Shown: in pieces, positions 56,201 to 64,000 of the stretch
Layout: every line of letters starts with the position of its first letter
Position numbering within the stretch: position 1 is the first letter of the stretch
NCBI GenBank assembly: GCA_023053575.1
Contig: JAKZAP010000020.1
Location: 20,422,764 to 20,486,763 of the forward strand
Direction of reading: 5' to 3'
DNA from: Branchinecta lynchi
Taxonomy: Eukaryota; Arthropoda; Branchiopoda; Anostraca; Branchinectidae
DNA length: 64,000 nt
The notes under the pieces: generated by a model
Database searches by the model: none
What the model saw: the letters and a program-made list of their open reading frames with translations, nothing else
What the model was told of the DNA's origin: nothing
Translations under genes and position numbers: made by a program

Positions 56201-59200
56201 TCTGCTTTAAGTATTTTAAAATATTTGAATACTTTAAAACTAGGCTGTGCTTTCAACAAATAACCCATGGTTGTGGCTGTTTGAAGCCTTTTCCGAGACC
56301 GGTTGAGTTGTAGCGAAAACAGGGAAACAATTTATCTATCTATACCTCTACAAGCCATATCTATTTTGACGATACTGACCGAAACTTCCTGCTTTACTAC
56401 TGCCAAGTTTGCGGTTTCGCCCGAATCTCGAGCGAACTTCTAGTCCAGCAAAAAAAGAAAAATTCAGAAACAAAATCGGTGTATCTCCTTATCCTTATAA
56501 ACAGCATCTAATCAACTTTAAATAAAACTTTGACTTAAAAAAAAAATGCTAGTTCAACCGGATTCCGGACTAATTGTATGTCCGGGTGAAAAATGATTAT
56601 CATATACAGACTCAGCGTCTCTTCTTACCCCTAAATCTAATGAACTTCAGATAAAGCTTTTGCTTTTAACATATTTTCCGGTTTTGGCCGGATTAAAGGC
56701 GAACAAGTTGTCCGGCGAGAAAATGGTTTTCACCATGGGTTCAGCATGTCTTCTTGCCCCTAAATCAAACATTTAATCAACTTCAAATGAAACTGTTACT
56801 TCAAACCAACTTTCCGGTTTTGGTCGGATTCCGGACGAACTGCTTGTCCGGCGAGGATATGATTTTCACCGGCTCAGCAGTCAGCATGTCTTCTTACCCC
56901 TAAATCAAACATTTAATCAACTTCAAATACTTTTACTTCTAACCAACTTTCCGGTTGTTCCCGGATTCCGGACGAACTACTTGTCCAATGAGAAAATGAT
57001 TTTCACCATCGTGCTCAGCATGTCTTTTTACCCCAAAATCGACTATAACATTAGCTGTTTAAAAATATTTCGTTTGTCCCTTACTTTGAACCCCCTTCCC
57101 CTACCGCCAAATATAGGGCTACCGAGCCCATCTAAGAACTCGACCTTACCCTTGACCCAAACAATCCTCACACCAAGTTTCATCAAAATATCTCATTCCC
57201 TTCGAGTTTATCGTGCTTACAGACGGACGGACGGACAACTTCTGCGATGTCATAGGTATCCCTCCACTTACGTTTTGGGATCCCAAAAACAAACGAATCT
57301 ATACAATCGTGTCGAACAAAATGTATTCGATACATTTTTTAACGATACACTAATAACCGTTTCCAAGCTAGCTGTCAGTGCACTCAATTTGCTTCTTTAA
57401 ACCGAAACAACTTCTTAATATGGTTCTCCCATATCTGCCACAAATAAAACAATTAAAAGTTCAATTCTTCAGTATATTAGAGATCGAAAAAAAAGAAAGG
57501 AAAGGTAGTTCAGTTCTTCCATCCAGAATTCGTAGTAATTTCTGCACTTGTCATTTACAGAGGGTTTCGGTCACCGCCAGCTTGTATGGCTTATAACATA
57601 ATATATTATATTATAATATGGCGTAATAGTTCGATCTTGCTCTAAGCCAACATAGAAAGCACGAACAAGATTGGTCTGAGAGGCGAAGAAGGATTTGATA
57701 AGTCAGATAACAGAAAATACGATAAAATGATCCTTGGAGTTGGCTTCAAACATTTTGAGTTAGTAAATTGTAGTCAAATCAGTGAAACATTTTCAAGACT
57801 TTAGTAAACTGAACTCTTGTGAGGTGGCAATACTGCTTTTATTTTTATTATATATAAATTAAGTCTGGGAGACGAAGAAGGAATTAATTAACTAAATAAC
57901 AGGAAATACGAAACAGCGGTCCTTATAGAGCTGACACTCGTCAAAGGGCGGAATTCGCGAAACAAAAGACCAGCTTACCCATTATCAACGCCAGATGGGT
58001 CCTGCCAGATCAGCTTAATCGGGTAAGGTTGGAGATCCTGGATGTTGAACTCCCTCACTTTGAAAGATGGCGACAGCATCGCAGCTTGAAGGGCGGCACC
58101 ACGACAGATGGCCTCATCCTGGTTAAGGGTGGTGGAGGGCACCTTCTCGAACACAGCCTGGATGAGTGCTTTAACGGATGGGATACGAGTCGAGCCACCA
58201 ACAATTTCAACCTCGTCAATGTCCTTTGGCTGGACCCCTAATTTAAATATAAGCTGTCAGTTTGAGGCATCCACAACTACAGTATCTTGGCAGTATCCCG
58301 AACCTGCCAATCACAAATCTTCCCGCCTCTGACGCAACGATCTAAGAATTCTTTTGCCACACACTTTCAGAAGTTTCGTATCAGATAATACAAGGATGCG
58401 CACTGTCAACAAACCACACTTGAGATGTGGTCTGTTGTGATTTGAAAACGTTCTGGATTAAATGACGCATAACAGGTATTGCCAGAAAGAGCCCAAAACC
58501 GCCAAAAAAGCATCAAACAAAAAAGTTGGCAGATGCTTTTCGGCTCTTCCTGGCAATGCTTGTTCTGCATAACCTTTAATTCATAACGTTTTAAAAATCA
58601 CGACAGATTACATTCCAAATGTTGTCTGCTGAATTTCGCATCCTTGCATTATCTGTTATGAAACTTCTGACAGTGTACTTGAACGCGCCTTTGAAACACG
58701 ACATCGAACATGTCTCGACTAAATCTTCTTTGAATCCTCAGGGGCACAACAACGTAAATCCTGTGAGACTTTGATAAAGTCAAATCAGTACTATCACACT
58801 CTCTTTTACCGCTACTGAAAGGGCCCGACAAACCCTCCATCGACCCTTTCGAAGACGAAGACTTCGGCTCTACAGTGAGTAATACGAAGAACCCATAAGC
58901 TACTATAGGACATCTTTGATCCTTCTCTCCCTTCAGGCAATGCATTCTTAATTCAACTATGCAATCCCCTACTCAAATGAGCGCCAGCGCTGTCCCCGGA
59001 ACTTCTTCAGCTTCAGGTCTTTCCTGATTCAGTCCACCAGCAGTACGGTGCTTAGTATAGCAATGTTAGCATCCAGAACACCCCTTAACCCCCCCCCCCC
59101 CCCCATATAGTGACGGAACCCCGTACGGACACCGGGACACATGTGGATCATCTATGGCATCTCATTATTGGCTAACAAATTAGGCTCAAAACCGCTCAAA

Positions 59201-60216
59201 TTGGAAAAACGAACTCGTTGGAAAACCAACAAATTGAGTGGTTTTGAGCCTGAAGGGGACCCTTGCCAAGAAGGGACGAAATATAGCTGCAATAAAATTC
59301 AGCTGACATATCCGTTTTGCACTATTAAATACACTCAGAGAAGCTTGAAGACTCGATGAAAATGCGTTATGGTACTTCGTTGTTCCGCTATTTAAGAATA
59401 ATCATTTTTTATATAGTGGAATTTCCTTGTCAAATTTGTGGTACATCTACACGCTTGTACCTATGTTAAATACTTGGACATAAACGATTTACGAAAAATG
59501 TGTGTTCACTCAATGAGCTATGTTCCACCAGTTACTCACTAATCACTGAAAAGCCGCGTTTCAGATCGTAACTTAGAATTATGCCTTGTGAGGACGGCCG
59601 TAGATGTTCTGACCGTCACACTAGTGAAATAGCGGACAAAAAATTCCCTTAATACAATCCAAATAATGCAGTGGATTCAGTTAAATGATGTTTGCTTTTC
59701 AGTTAAAAATAAAAAATAAGTTTGCTTTTCAGTTAACCTTTGAAGTCGTTATTATGCTTCAACTCTCGAAAGGCTAAGAAATATCGCTTTTATGAAGGAC
59801 AGAAATTTTGTGGGGATAAAGAATAAAGAATTTGGTTAGTTTGGGCATGGCATATAGAGAACATTTTTTGTAAGGTGAGTTAGGAAGAAAGGGGTGTCTA
59901 TCAGAATATATTATGTGCAATATATCTGTTGGATTAATCTGGAAATTTTTGTTGTTGAAGTTAGTTTTTCTTTTTTTTTTCTCTGTATTTATGTTAACCA
60001 TGGCCATTTGGGCTTTCAGTGTTAATATCTATCTATCTATAACTTTCCACCCTTGAGACTGTTCCTATTTTGTGCAACAAGATTTTAGACCACTAAACTG
60101 ATACTAATCTGAAAACAAAACAAGGATCACAAAAATTACCTGTGACTTCCAACAGCTGCCTGAACACAGCTTCGACACGCTTGAAATGACCGGCACAAAG
60201 TTCTTCAAAGTCCACC
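38155..60216 (-). CDS. HSPA4: Hsp110/HSPA4-type heat shock protein, 3' seven exons (gene level, partial)
   Basis: Seven minus-strand exons (60140-60216, 57979-58237, 55710-55837, 51538-51872, 44985-45224, 42662-42949, 38155-38298) splice in frame with GT/AG borders and encode about 490 residues. In order they give the end of the actin-like nucleotide-binding domain ([16 protein letters not shown]), the substrate-binding beta domain, an acidic Glu/Lys/Pro loop, the helical alpha domain ([21 protein letters not shown]) shortened here to its core [11 protein letters not shown], and a Pro/Glu tail ending MEVD. The long acidic loop and MEVD end separate Hsp110 from ordinary Hsp70 (EEVD). Known role of the family: cytosolic nucleotide-exchange factor and holdase working with Hsp70. 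Roughly 300 N-terminal residues are missing because upstream exons lie past 64000. Introns of 1.9-6.3 kb are full of repeats. HSPA4, HSPA4L and HSPH1 cannot be told apart; invertebrates usually have one Hsp110 gene. Confidence 0.95.
38352..40744. mobile_element. Family G MITE split by a 2.1-kb element (TAG target)
   Basis: Left end AGTCGTATTCTCGCCGTTCC at 38352, right end GGGGAACGCCGAGACTGCGCCT at 40744 (quoted in part), flanked by TAG on both sides. The halves match the intact copy 61796-62210, with the break after GGATTTTGTTCTAAAAC. Confidence 0.88.
38480..40597 (+). mobile_element. Family H element, 2.1 kb, with TGGCACTTG ends
   Basis: Begins near GAGCTCACATGGCACTTG and ends CTATATGGCACTTGGCCGAA then GGGCAAGTGCCATA, a hairpin at the 3' end. 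The interior is a series of ~280-bp imperfect repeats with CCGAATCCGGTCCGG, GTGTCAACGATGTATCTAGG and CAAGTTTCATCGTCCTAG. A CGACCGACAGACCGACGGAC track precedes the end. ORFs up to 124 codons are fragments of these repeats. Confidence 0.8.
41087..41521. mobile_element. Family D hAT MITE (GATGGGYGAATCC ends, 8-bp target CACTGGAC)
   Basis: Exact 8-bp duplication CACTGGAC at 41079-41086 and 41522-41529. Ends TAGGGATGGGTGAATCC and AATTGACCATCTCTG. Interior rich in GGATCCGAATCCGAATCC repeats that pair across the element. Confidence 0.9.
42145..42590. mobile_element. Family D MITE, degraded copy
   Basis: GGATTCGAATCCAGGATTCG words (twice) and the same interior CTGCTTGTCAGGCTGGATTC, AATCCGCTGAAATTCG, then ATTCGGATTCAAATCC. 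Ends are not clean and no target duplication is visible. Confidence 0.65.
42662..42949 (-). CDS. HSPA4: HSPA4 exon f: helical lid, second half
   Basis: Exon of 288 nt (96 codons, phase 0 both sides). It reads [20 protein letters not shown], then [20 protein letters not shown] and [12 protein letters not shown]. This matches the human HSPA4 stretch with KEDQYDHLDAADMTKVEK and the following amphipathic helix. Acceptor CTTCTTCAG after a pyrimidine run, donor GTAAGG. Charged and helical throughout, as expected for the lid bundle. Confidence 0.95.
43169..43391 (+). mobile_element. Retroposon 3' end with (ATCT)n tail, nested
   Basis: Splits the GTCCGTCTGTC track of family A copy 6. Ends GCTACGAGTTGGATCAATAAAC then ATCTATCTATCTATC (quoted in part). 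A possible short duplication CATC is present on both sides. Confidence 0.7.
44035..44199. mobile_element. 165-bp hAT-like MITE, exact 8-bp target GAGGTAAG
   Basis: Ends CCAGGGTTGGTCACCAA and TTGGTGACCAACCCTGG are exact inverted 17-mers. Exact duplication GAGGTAAG at 44027-44034 and 44200-44207. Interior is GTTACATTGGGTTACTTT repeats. Confidence 0.93.
44985..45224 (-). CDS. HSPA4: HSPA4 exon e: start of helical lid
   Basis: Exon of 240 nt (80 codons, phase 0 both sides). It reads [20 protein letters not shown], then [10 protein letters not shown], then [13 protein letters not shown] and [10 protein letters not shown]. This is the alpha-helical lid of Hsp110, matching the human E-ERNDAKNAVEEYVY and ENWLYEDGED regions. 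Acceptor TTATTAG, donor GTAAGC. A 79-bp copy of its first 26 nt plus the acceptor occurs upstream in the same intron at 49844-49922. Inverted family A copies flank the exon on both sides. Confidence 0.95.
45334..46578. mobile_element. Family C hAT MITE split by family A
   Basis: CAGAGGCGTTACTAGCC at 45334 and CAGTCGTGACGCCC at the right; the flanks (ACCCCATT and TGCCCATT) are a degraded 8-bp match. Colinear with 21875-22203, interrupted at TTTCTGCAGAAA / AAAAACGACTG. Lies in HSPA4 intron 110 bp upstream of exon e. Confidence 0.85.
45431..46364 (+). mobile_element. Family A element, copy 7, nested in family C
   Basis: Starts exactly after GCAGAAA with CAAGACCAAAGGTGTCG and ends with TTTTGGGATCCC before AAAAACGACTG. 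Contains four ~120-bp repeats; the CGGACGG track is shortened (CAGACGGACATTTTTG). Confidence 0.9.
46636..49564 (+). mobile_element. Family B hAT element, copy 1 (2929 bp, target AGTGTGTC)
   Basis: Ends TAGGCATGGGCAC and GTGCCCATGCCTA, with exact 8-bp duplication AGTGTGTC at 46628-46635 and 49565-49572. Both subterminal 200-250 bp are packed with AAACAG/CTGTTT words, as expected of transposase-binding repeats. No transposase ORF; the interior carries a family D MITE (48506-48955) and a CCTTTAAA-ended repeat (47804-48260). Non-autonomous. Confidence 0.95.
48506..48955. mobile_element. Family D hAT MITE nested in family B copy 1
   Basis: CAGAGATGGGCGAATCCG and inverted GGATTCGCCCATCTCTG. Flanking 8-mers ATATGAAA and ATATGATA (7 of 8). 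The same nested insertion is present in family B copy 2, so it entered the ancestor. Confidence 0.92.
49680..50150. repeat. Tandem ~265-bp duplication containing a copy of the exon e acceptor
   Basis: AAATATCAGTAGATACA at 49690 and 49960 start two copies; both continue through CTATGCTGAG, CTTGGGTTTGATC and ACACGGAGAAAT-type sequence. Between them 49844-49922 is a 79-bp copy of 45199-45278: the start of HSPA4 exon e, its AG acceptor and preceding intron. Confidence 0.85.
50151..51057. other. HSPA4 intron sequence
   Basis: A segment at 50340-50465 (AATACTTTAAAACTAGGCTG, CTTTTCCGAGA) is a copy of 56215-56335. Otherwise no feature recognised. Confidence 0.45.
51058..51492 (-). mobile_element. 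Dispersed MITE with TTTAACTGAAAAGCC / CTAAACTTT ends
   Basis: Related to segments 19060-19470, 47804-48260, 53858-54355 and 59340-59740. Shared words are GAACACACTGAATTATT, TTCAGTGGGCAGTGGTGAG and TGGAATTTCC with AAATCG. Ends are inverted copies built on CCTTTAAA-x-TTTAAC. ORFs in it are not genes. Confidence 0.75.
51538..51872 (-). CDS. HSPA4: HSPA4 exon d: beta domain end and acidic loop
   Basis: Exon of 335 nt, the largest here. It begins [20 protein letters not shown], then [18 protein letters not shown], the end of the beta domain, and continues into a low-complexity acidic loop ([20 protein letters not shown], then repeated Glu/Lys/Pro). The loop ends at VKSVELPID and the exon at FIEKE. 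Acceptor TTTCCAG, donor GTAAGT, phase 1 in and phase 0 out. Because 335 is not a multiple of three, skipping this exon would shift the frame. It lies in the middle of a pair of inverted hAT elements (46636-49564 and 52528-55559). Confidence 0.95.
51873..52527. other. HSPA4 intron sequence
   Basis: Contains at 51955-52090 a copy of a dispersed repeat with TTGAGCCCAAGCTGAC and GTAGCTGACGTATCCGTT, also at 16745-16850 and 62735-62830. Nothing else recognised. Confidence 0.5.
52528..55559 (-). mobile_element. Family B hAT element, copy 2 (3032 bp, target AGCACAAG)
   Basis: Ends TAGGCATGGGCACTGTTCC and CAGTGCCCATGCCTA with exact 8-bp duplication AGCACAAG at 52520-52527 and 55560-55567. Colinear with copy 1 in the opposite direction over its whole length, including the nested family D MITE at 53136-53572. 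Non-autonomous. Lies in the HSPA4 intron between exons c and d. Confidence 0.95.
53136..53572. mobile_element. Family D hAT MITE nested in family B copy 2 (target TATCATAT)
   Basis: CAGAGATGGGCGAATCCG start, CGCCCAGCACTG end, exact 8-bp duplication TATCATAT on both sides. Confidence 0.92.
55710..55837 (-). CDS. HSPA4: HSPA4 exon c: substrate-binding beta domain
   Basis: Exon of 128 nt reading [20 protein letters not shown] followed by [18 protein letters not shown]. It matches the Hsp110 segment [20 protein letters not shown] of the human protein, part of the substrate-binding beta sandwich. It completes the split Gly codon (GG/G) of exon b and ends in phase 1 (ATC/G). Acceptor TTTGTAG, donor GTAAGT. 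Intron upstream is 2.1 kb and holds one whole family A element (56011-57284). Confidence 0.93.
56011..57284 (+). mobile_element. Family A element, copy 8, with inserted repeat
   Basis: Starts CAAGACCAAAGGTGTCG after GACCAA and ends TTACGTTTTGGGATCCC before AAAAACAAACG. A ~250-bp foreign segment at about 56089-56338 shares sequence with 50340-50465. Five internal ~120-bp repeats. HSPA4 intron between exons b and c. Confidence 0.88.
57285..57978. other. HSPA4 intron sequence
   Basis: AT-rich, with a short TATTATATTATAATATGG stretch near 57602. No feature recognised. Confidence 0.5.
57979..58237 (-). CDS. HSPA4: HSPA4 exon b: ATPase domain C-terminus to start of substrate-binding domain
   Basis: Exon of 259 nt. 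It contains [11 protein letters not shown], the conserved adenosine-binding GG-x-(T/S)RIP motif, then [20 protein letters not shown], which matches the Hsp110 pattern LNxDEAVxRGCALQxAxLSP, then the linker [15 protein letters not shown] leading into the beta sandwich. The extra residues in place of the Hsp70 DLLLLD linker are an Hsp110 trait. Acceptor AAATTAG, donor GTAAGC, phase 1 in and phase 2 out. A foldback repeat at 58361-58676 lies about 120 bp upstream in the intron. Confidence 0.95.
58361..58676. mobile_element. 316-bp foldback MITE
   Basis: ACACTTTCAGAAGTTTCGTA and the inverted GAAACTTCTGACAGTGT bound arms of about 135 bp (words CAAGGATGCG, TGTGATTT, AAAACGTT, GCCAGAAAGAGCC), with a ~40-bp spacer. 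About 120 bp upstream of HSPA4 exon b. Confidence 0.82.
58677..60139. other. HSPA4 intron sequence with dispersed repeats
   Basis: C run at 59090-59104. Second copy of the GAAATATAGC repeat at 59225-59330 (CCAAGAAGGGACGAAATATA). A segment of the CCTTTAAA family at 59340-59740. No exon seen. Confidence 0.5.
60140..60216 (-). CDS. HSPA4: HSPA4 exon a: end of nucleotide-binding domain
   Basis: First HSPA4 exon inside the window, 77 nt. It starts with the third base of a split codon (AG/G, Arg) and reads [18 protein letters not shown], the SR-x-F-E-E-L helix region of the Hsp70/Hsp110 ATPase domain, around residue 305 in human HSPA4. Acceptor is TTTCTAG, donor is GTAATT, and it ends in phase 1 (ACA/G). 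No matching upstream exon was found between 60217 and 64000, so the preceding exon lies outside. A family E MITE sits only 36 bp upstream of the acceptor. Confidence 0.92.
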
Positions 60217-60252
60217 CTAGAAAGAAGAATTGATAACAACACTGACACAATA

Positions 60253-60674
60253 GTTGCGTTTCTGCTGATATCATGGTATCTGTTACCACGGTAACTGGAT
60301 CTGCAATTCGCCGTTTTTGCAGTTATCGTGGTTTCTGATACACGGTGCTCTGCAAAAACGACTATTGCCGAAATTGCACTTTTCGACGTCATCCCAATCC
60401 CAAAAGAAAAACAGATATCCAGTTGCATCACTAAGTGTTAAACTTCTTTCTCACCAATCTGACAAAATCTGATGAAAGTGAGATGAATTTTCAGATACCA
60501 CGACCAGTTGCCATGGTCAGACCGTAGTATCTGAATATCTGATACCACGAAAACTGGCCAGATACCACGATAACTACAAAAACACCTTTTGACCGTGGTA
60601 TCAGATACCACGATAACTGCAAAAACGACTTTAAACCGTGGTAACAGATACCAAAATATCAGAAAAAACGCAAC
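60253..60674. mobile_element. Family E MITE, intact 422-bp copy
   Basis: TA, GTTGCGTTTCTGCTGATATC and inverted CAGAAAAAACGCAAC, TA. This copy is the reference for the split copy 13012-14589. It ends 36 bp from HSPA4 exon a. Confidence 0.8.
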
Positions 60675-60789
60675 TAATGCGCTAACAAGGTCAATGACCT
60701 CATAATTGCTAGCAGTGTTCCGTCCGCTCGGTTTACCTCCGAGGTAATATGTTACTACGTAAGTTCAATCATTGCTCTTCTGATGTTAA

Positions 60790-60904
60790 AGGGGTATTCT
60801 CGCCGTTCCCCGAGGAATCAAGGGGAACGGCGACTGTCCCTGGGACAAACAAAAATGCAGGGACTCCTCAAAAGGAGTCCTCGGGGAACGGCGCGAATAC
60901 GCCT
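60790..60904. mobile_element. Family G MITE, 115-bp deletion derivative (TAA target)
   Basis: AGGGGTATTCTCGCCGTTCC start, GGAACGGCGCGAATACGCCT end, TAA on both sides. Retains both terminal repeats but little interior. Confidence 0.88.
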
Positions 60905-61795
60905 TAAGACAATGACGTGACGTTAAAGCACAACTCTTACTGGAAACGATCTTTTCCCTGCGAAACAGACCACGGAACAATTTTCGAAAACACTATTACT
61001 TTCCACCTGAAATTAGTGATTTTCTTGTTAGAGCTTGTCGACTCTATCCAGCCTTCCTGCTCTCCGATGCGGCGGCTGAGCGCGAAAGGTTTGAAAAATA
61101 AACGCGCCGTGGATAAAAAGTTGTAGAACTAAGCAAATAAAAGAAGTCAAAAAGAGAAGATAATCATATCCTTATATGTGAAAGAGTTGTTAGCGGGACA
61201 GTTGAGATTCCGGCAAACTTTGCGTTGTCTGACGGGCAAAACTCGGCACAGCCGATAAAGCACTAAAAGTCCGTAGGCAGAAAACGAAACGATGGAGAAA
61301 GGTGGAAATTTCAGAAGCTTATACTTCCACAAGGGAGCTAGGTATATTACAAAAGGCAGAATAAGCAAGAGGGGTCCTTTAAGACTTTTCTTTTCCTTTC
61401 GTGTTGTACTAGCACTTTTGGCCCCCCGCTTGTACATAATTACACTAATAACGGAATCCACGAGCTTCTTGTTGCGTACAACGATACGAAAAGGTTCCTT
61501 CGCGGAATACCGCGTTTTTGTAGTGCTACGGGGCTACGCGCTAATGTTTGTGTCTTGAATTTTCATCAACTACATTACGCTTACAAAGCGCTTCAAAACT
61601 GCAGCCGCCTCCTTTATGGCACTGAGTGAATCACTCATCGCTAGGATGGAAGGGCATTCCAACAATTCGCAAGCCTGCTCCGAATGAACCAACGTCCCTG
61701 ACGAGACGCCAACCACTCAACTCGACATAACACGCTTGGTCATTGGTGTCGAGTTGGGACGTTGCAATTTTCGATGAAGGCTCCGCCCAGACTAC
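60905..61795. other. HSPA4 upstream intron/unassigned
   Basis: 60930-61090 is an inverted copy of 36480-36660. The ORFs on both strands at 61147-61558 overlap each other and match nothing known to me. No Hsp110 exon found. Confidence 0.4.
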
Positions 61796-62210
61796 AGGCG
61801 TATTCTCGCCGTTCCCCGAGGATTCTTCGGGGAATCTCAGGGAACGACGAGAATAGAGTGAGTCACTCCACGCGAACTCCACGTACAGAAACAGCGAGAA
61901 TACGGGCAATGCTTCCAAAAATGGATTTTGTTCGGAAAAAAAATAAGCATCTGACGAAATTAGTCGCGATCCACTTTATTTTTGGTTTTGTTTATTCTGA
62001 TTGTTTTTATTTAATTTTATATTGCACCAACACCAGCAAAAATTGATTCCCCTCCGAATCCGAAAGGGGGTCCTTTTTGATCGGAGATAGGAGCATTCCC
62101 CGTCCGTGAGGACTCACGAGAATACGGGGAGGGGAGTGAGTCCCCGGGACAAACAAAAACGGGGGGAACCCTGAAGTGGAGTCCTCGGGGGACGACGAGA
62201 ATGCGCCTTA
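61796..62210. mobile_element. Family G MITE, intact 415-bp copy (TAC target)
   Basis: AGGCGTATTCTCGCCGTTCC start, GACGACGAGAATGCGCCT end, TAC on both sides (right copy begins at the base after CGCCT). Interior GGATTTTGTTCGG, ATATTGCACCAACACC and GATTCCCCTCCGAATCCG. The 3-bp T-rich targets (TAA, TAC, TAG in three copies) suggest PIF/Harbinger mobilisation. Confidence 0.88.
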
Positions 62211-62886
62211 CAGTATGACTGGACTGAGAAAGGAAGTTGTGGAGCGAAAGAAAGCATTTTGTAACACGACACTGCATTTTTCCAGGGTGTCACAATATGT
62301 GTCAAGAAAATGAACAATAAAACAGCGGTCGTCTTCCGGTATCGGTCTAACAGGCGGTTATGTTACATCTAACGCCGTTAACGAACATGTTGAACATAAG
62401 ACACCCAAAGACAGCTCCCTGAGGAAGAAAGACGTTTCGGAGCTACTTAGCTTGACAGCGAATACTTAAGTGAGTTTAAGTTTAAAATCTTTTTTTAATC
62501 CAGTTTATAACACCCCAAGTTATATTTTTTTAACCAGGCATATTTTTTAACCAGCGTACCAAGCATATTTTTTAACCAGCGTAGCATCTTCTGATATATC
62601 TGACATTTGTTATTTCCGGGCGACGGACCCTCCTCCATTCGGGGACCCTGCTCTTTCTAACCTTAAATCTTTCATACCAAGAAACTAAACCACAGTATGT
62701 TGTATAATAGTTTTTGTTCTGCCTCTATAAATATTCTTTGAGCCCAAGCTGACTTTGAAACATATATTCAGATAATACATACAACGGATACGTCAGCTAC
62801 AATTCTTTATCAGCTGATGCTGATGTTCTCCCTCTGTTTGTAACCTTTCCGGAATTTTTGGTATTCTGAGGCTAAAAGATTTACAG
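62211..62886. other. Unassigned sequence
   Basis: TTTTTTAACCAGCGTA is repeated near 62545 and 62565. A dispersed repeat copy (TTTGAGCCCAAGCTGAC to GATACGTCAGCTAC) lies at 62735-62800. No gene. Confidence 0.4.
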
Positions 62887-63186
62887 CGCGTTCCACCCTA
62901 CTTACCGTAGTTACTACGCACGACGTCACGAATTCTGGCTTGTTGCCGTCGAGGCTGGAACGACTTTTCTATTTTCCAGCAGAATATCATGCCACGGGCG
63001 AATCCGACCAATCACGTTACAGATATACGTAGTTACCACGCTTACCATGCTCCCCTAGCACGGTAAGCAAATAGTTACTATTCGTTACTATTCGAGAAAG
63101 TTGGACGGGCAGCGTAGAAACTTTTACGAGGTTGGAAAGAAAACAGCAACTAATGGTTACTAGTTGTTATAAGGGTGGAACACGGT
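62887..63186. mobile_element. Family F MITE, inverted diverged copy
   Basis: GCGCGTTCCACCCTACTTACC start, CCAATCACGTTACAGATATACG middle, AAGGGTGGAACACGG end (parts quoted). Same layout as 23168-23457. Confidence 0.75.
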
Positions 63187-63529
63187 CCTAAAAGGTATCA
63201 GGACTTTAGATTTCAGATGTTGTAAATTCCTACTATACCTTCCTCGTATCTAGCTACAGGAATTCACACGTAACTGCAAACTTTCTACCATCTGACCATT
63301 GTGCAAAGCTATCCTCCATTACTCAGGACCTCAATGTTTCTGCTCCCAATATCATCATCATGTGTTACGGTTTTGTCCAAAGCATTACTAATCAGGGTTT
63401 GATTTGCTATACTGAACCAATGTTACAATGATTTTTAGGAGCTTTTCTACAAATTATAAGGTTTTCTATAAACTTATTAGCCCGACAATGTGCAAGACTA
63501 CTATTCGCCGATATTATAATGCAACACAA

Positions 63530-63612
63530 AAATGCTCTTCCGGCGGGATTTGAACCCCAAACCTTCGGCTTTCATGGACATCGTTCTAACACTGAGCTAT
63601 CGAGTAACTTGT
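63530..63612 (-). tRNA. tRNA-like sequence, probably a tRNA pseudogene or SINE head
   Basis: Minus strand gives TAGCTCAGTGTTAGAACG (A-box-like) and GGGTTCAAATCCCGCC (B-box). The spacing suits a tRNA, but the acceptor arm does not pair, the D-stem is imperfect and no clean anticodon stem forms. Better read as a tRNA-derived pseudogene or the head of a SINE. Confidence 0.4.
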
Positions 63613-63739
63613 GAAGAAACCACTACAATTCCCAGATAAAAACCGAAAGACAGTGATCTACGGGGCTCGGACATTCGGCCCTGACTTGTCTATGATGCTC
63701 CGGCGTCGCAATCCTCGACTTCGAAAACTAAATGAAGAA

Positions 63740-63820
63740 ATACTTCCAATGACCCTCGCCAAGAAGGGCCGAAATATAGCTTTAATAAAATTCAGCTGAC
63801 GTATCCGATTTGCACTATCA
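63740..63820 (+). repeat. Dispersed GAAATATAGC repeat, copy 3
   Basis: CTCGCCAAGAAGGGCCGAAA, then TATAGCTTTAATAAAATTC and CAGCTGACGTATCCG, nearly the same as at 59240-59320. Confidence 0.75.
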
Positions 63821-64000
63821 AATACTTATGATTTATCAAAGTAAAATTTCCTGGTATAGATTTCTAACTTGTGGCATATTTCACCATATCACCTTATCAT
63901 ATGGGTAGTGTCCATTTGTTATCTGTTCAATGATGAGGCAATCTGAAGCAAATTCGTCCTGTTAGTTAATTGTAATTACATTTCTTTATTATTCGTTTCT

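Noticed and set aside
63530..63612. Functional tRNA gene
   Set aside because: A- and B-box-like words are present, but acceptor and anticodon stems do not pair.
60217..64000. N-terminal HSPA4 exons
   Set aside because: No minus-strand ORF resembles the Hsp70-type ATPase domain start or middle.

Overview
This window is genomic DNA of an intron-rich invertebrate animal; I cannot name the species. The evidence is two split protein genes with GT/AG introns of 2-8 kb, a signal-peptide exon, and dense families of eukaryotic transposable elements: hAT, TA-target and 3-bp-target MITEs, non-LTR and Penelope-like retroelements. Nothing looks prokaryotic, and most short ORFs are repeat sequence.

Two genes are recognisable, both on the minus strand, in tandem, and both cut by the window edges. 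(1) Positions 10086-27222 hold the first five coding exons of a lysosomal glucosylceramidase (GBA1 family): signal peptide, the N-terminal cysteine cluster, and the first part of the catalytic barrel. The exons with the two catalytic glutamates lie beyond position 1. (2) Positions 38155-60216 hold the last seven coding exons of an Hsp110/HSPA4-type chaperone: end of the nucleotide-binding domain, substrate-binding beta domain with acidic loop, alpha domain and a C-terminal tail ending in MEVD. Its N-terminal exons lie beyond position 64000. All exon phases agree across every junction in both genes. About 10.9 kb of repeat-rich DNA separates the HSPA4 stop codon from the GBA start codon.

Region by region: 1-1.45 kb is one copy of a dispersed element with GGATCCC at its ends (called family A here); 1.8-5.5 kb is a tandemly duplicated block between 29-bp inverted repeats; 6.8-9.2 kb is a cluster of palindromic TA-target MITEs (family E); 10.6-12.4 kb is a pair of 3-bp-target MITEs (family F), one split by family A; 13-14.6 kb is family E split by family A; 19.6-22.8 kb is a non-LTR retrotransposon 3' end whose reverse-transcriptase codons have expanded into 23 copies of an 88-bp satellite; 24.8-25.1 kb is a Penelope-like remnant; 28-37 kb is intergenic with foldbacks and ORF relics; 38.35-40.74 kb is a MITE (family G) split by a 2.1-kb element; 46.6-49.6 and 52.5-55.6 kb are two head-to-head hAT elements (family B) around one HSPA4 exon.

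The most useful new results are structural. Several nested insertions fix the ends and target preference of family A. Paired target duplications prove the hAT copies are independent insertions. The inverted arrangement of repeats around two HSPA4 exons makes those exons candidates for back-splicing or skipping.
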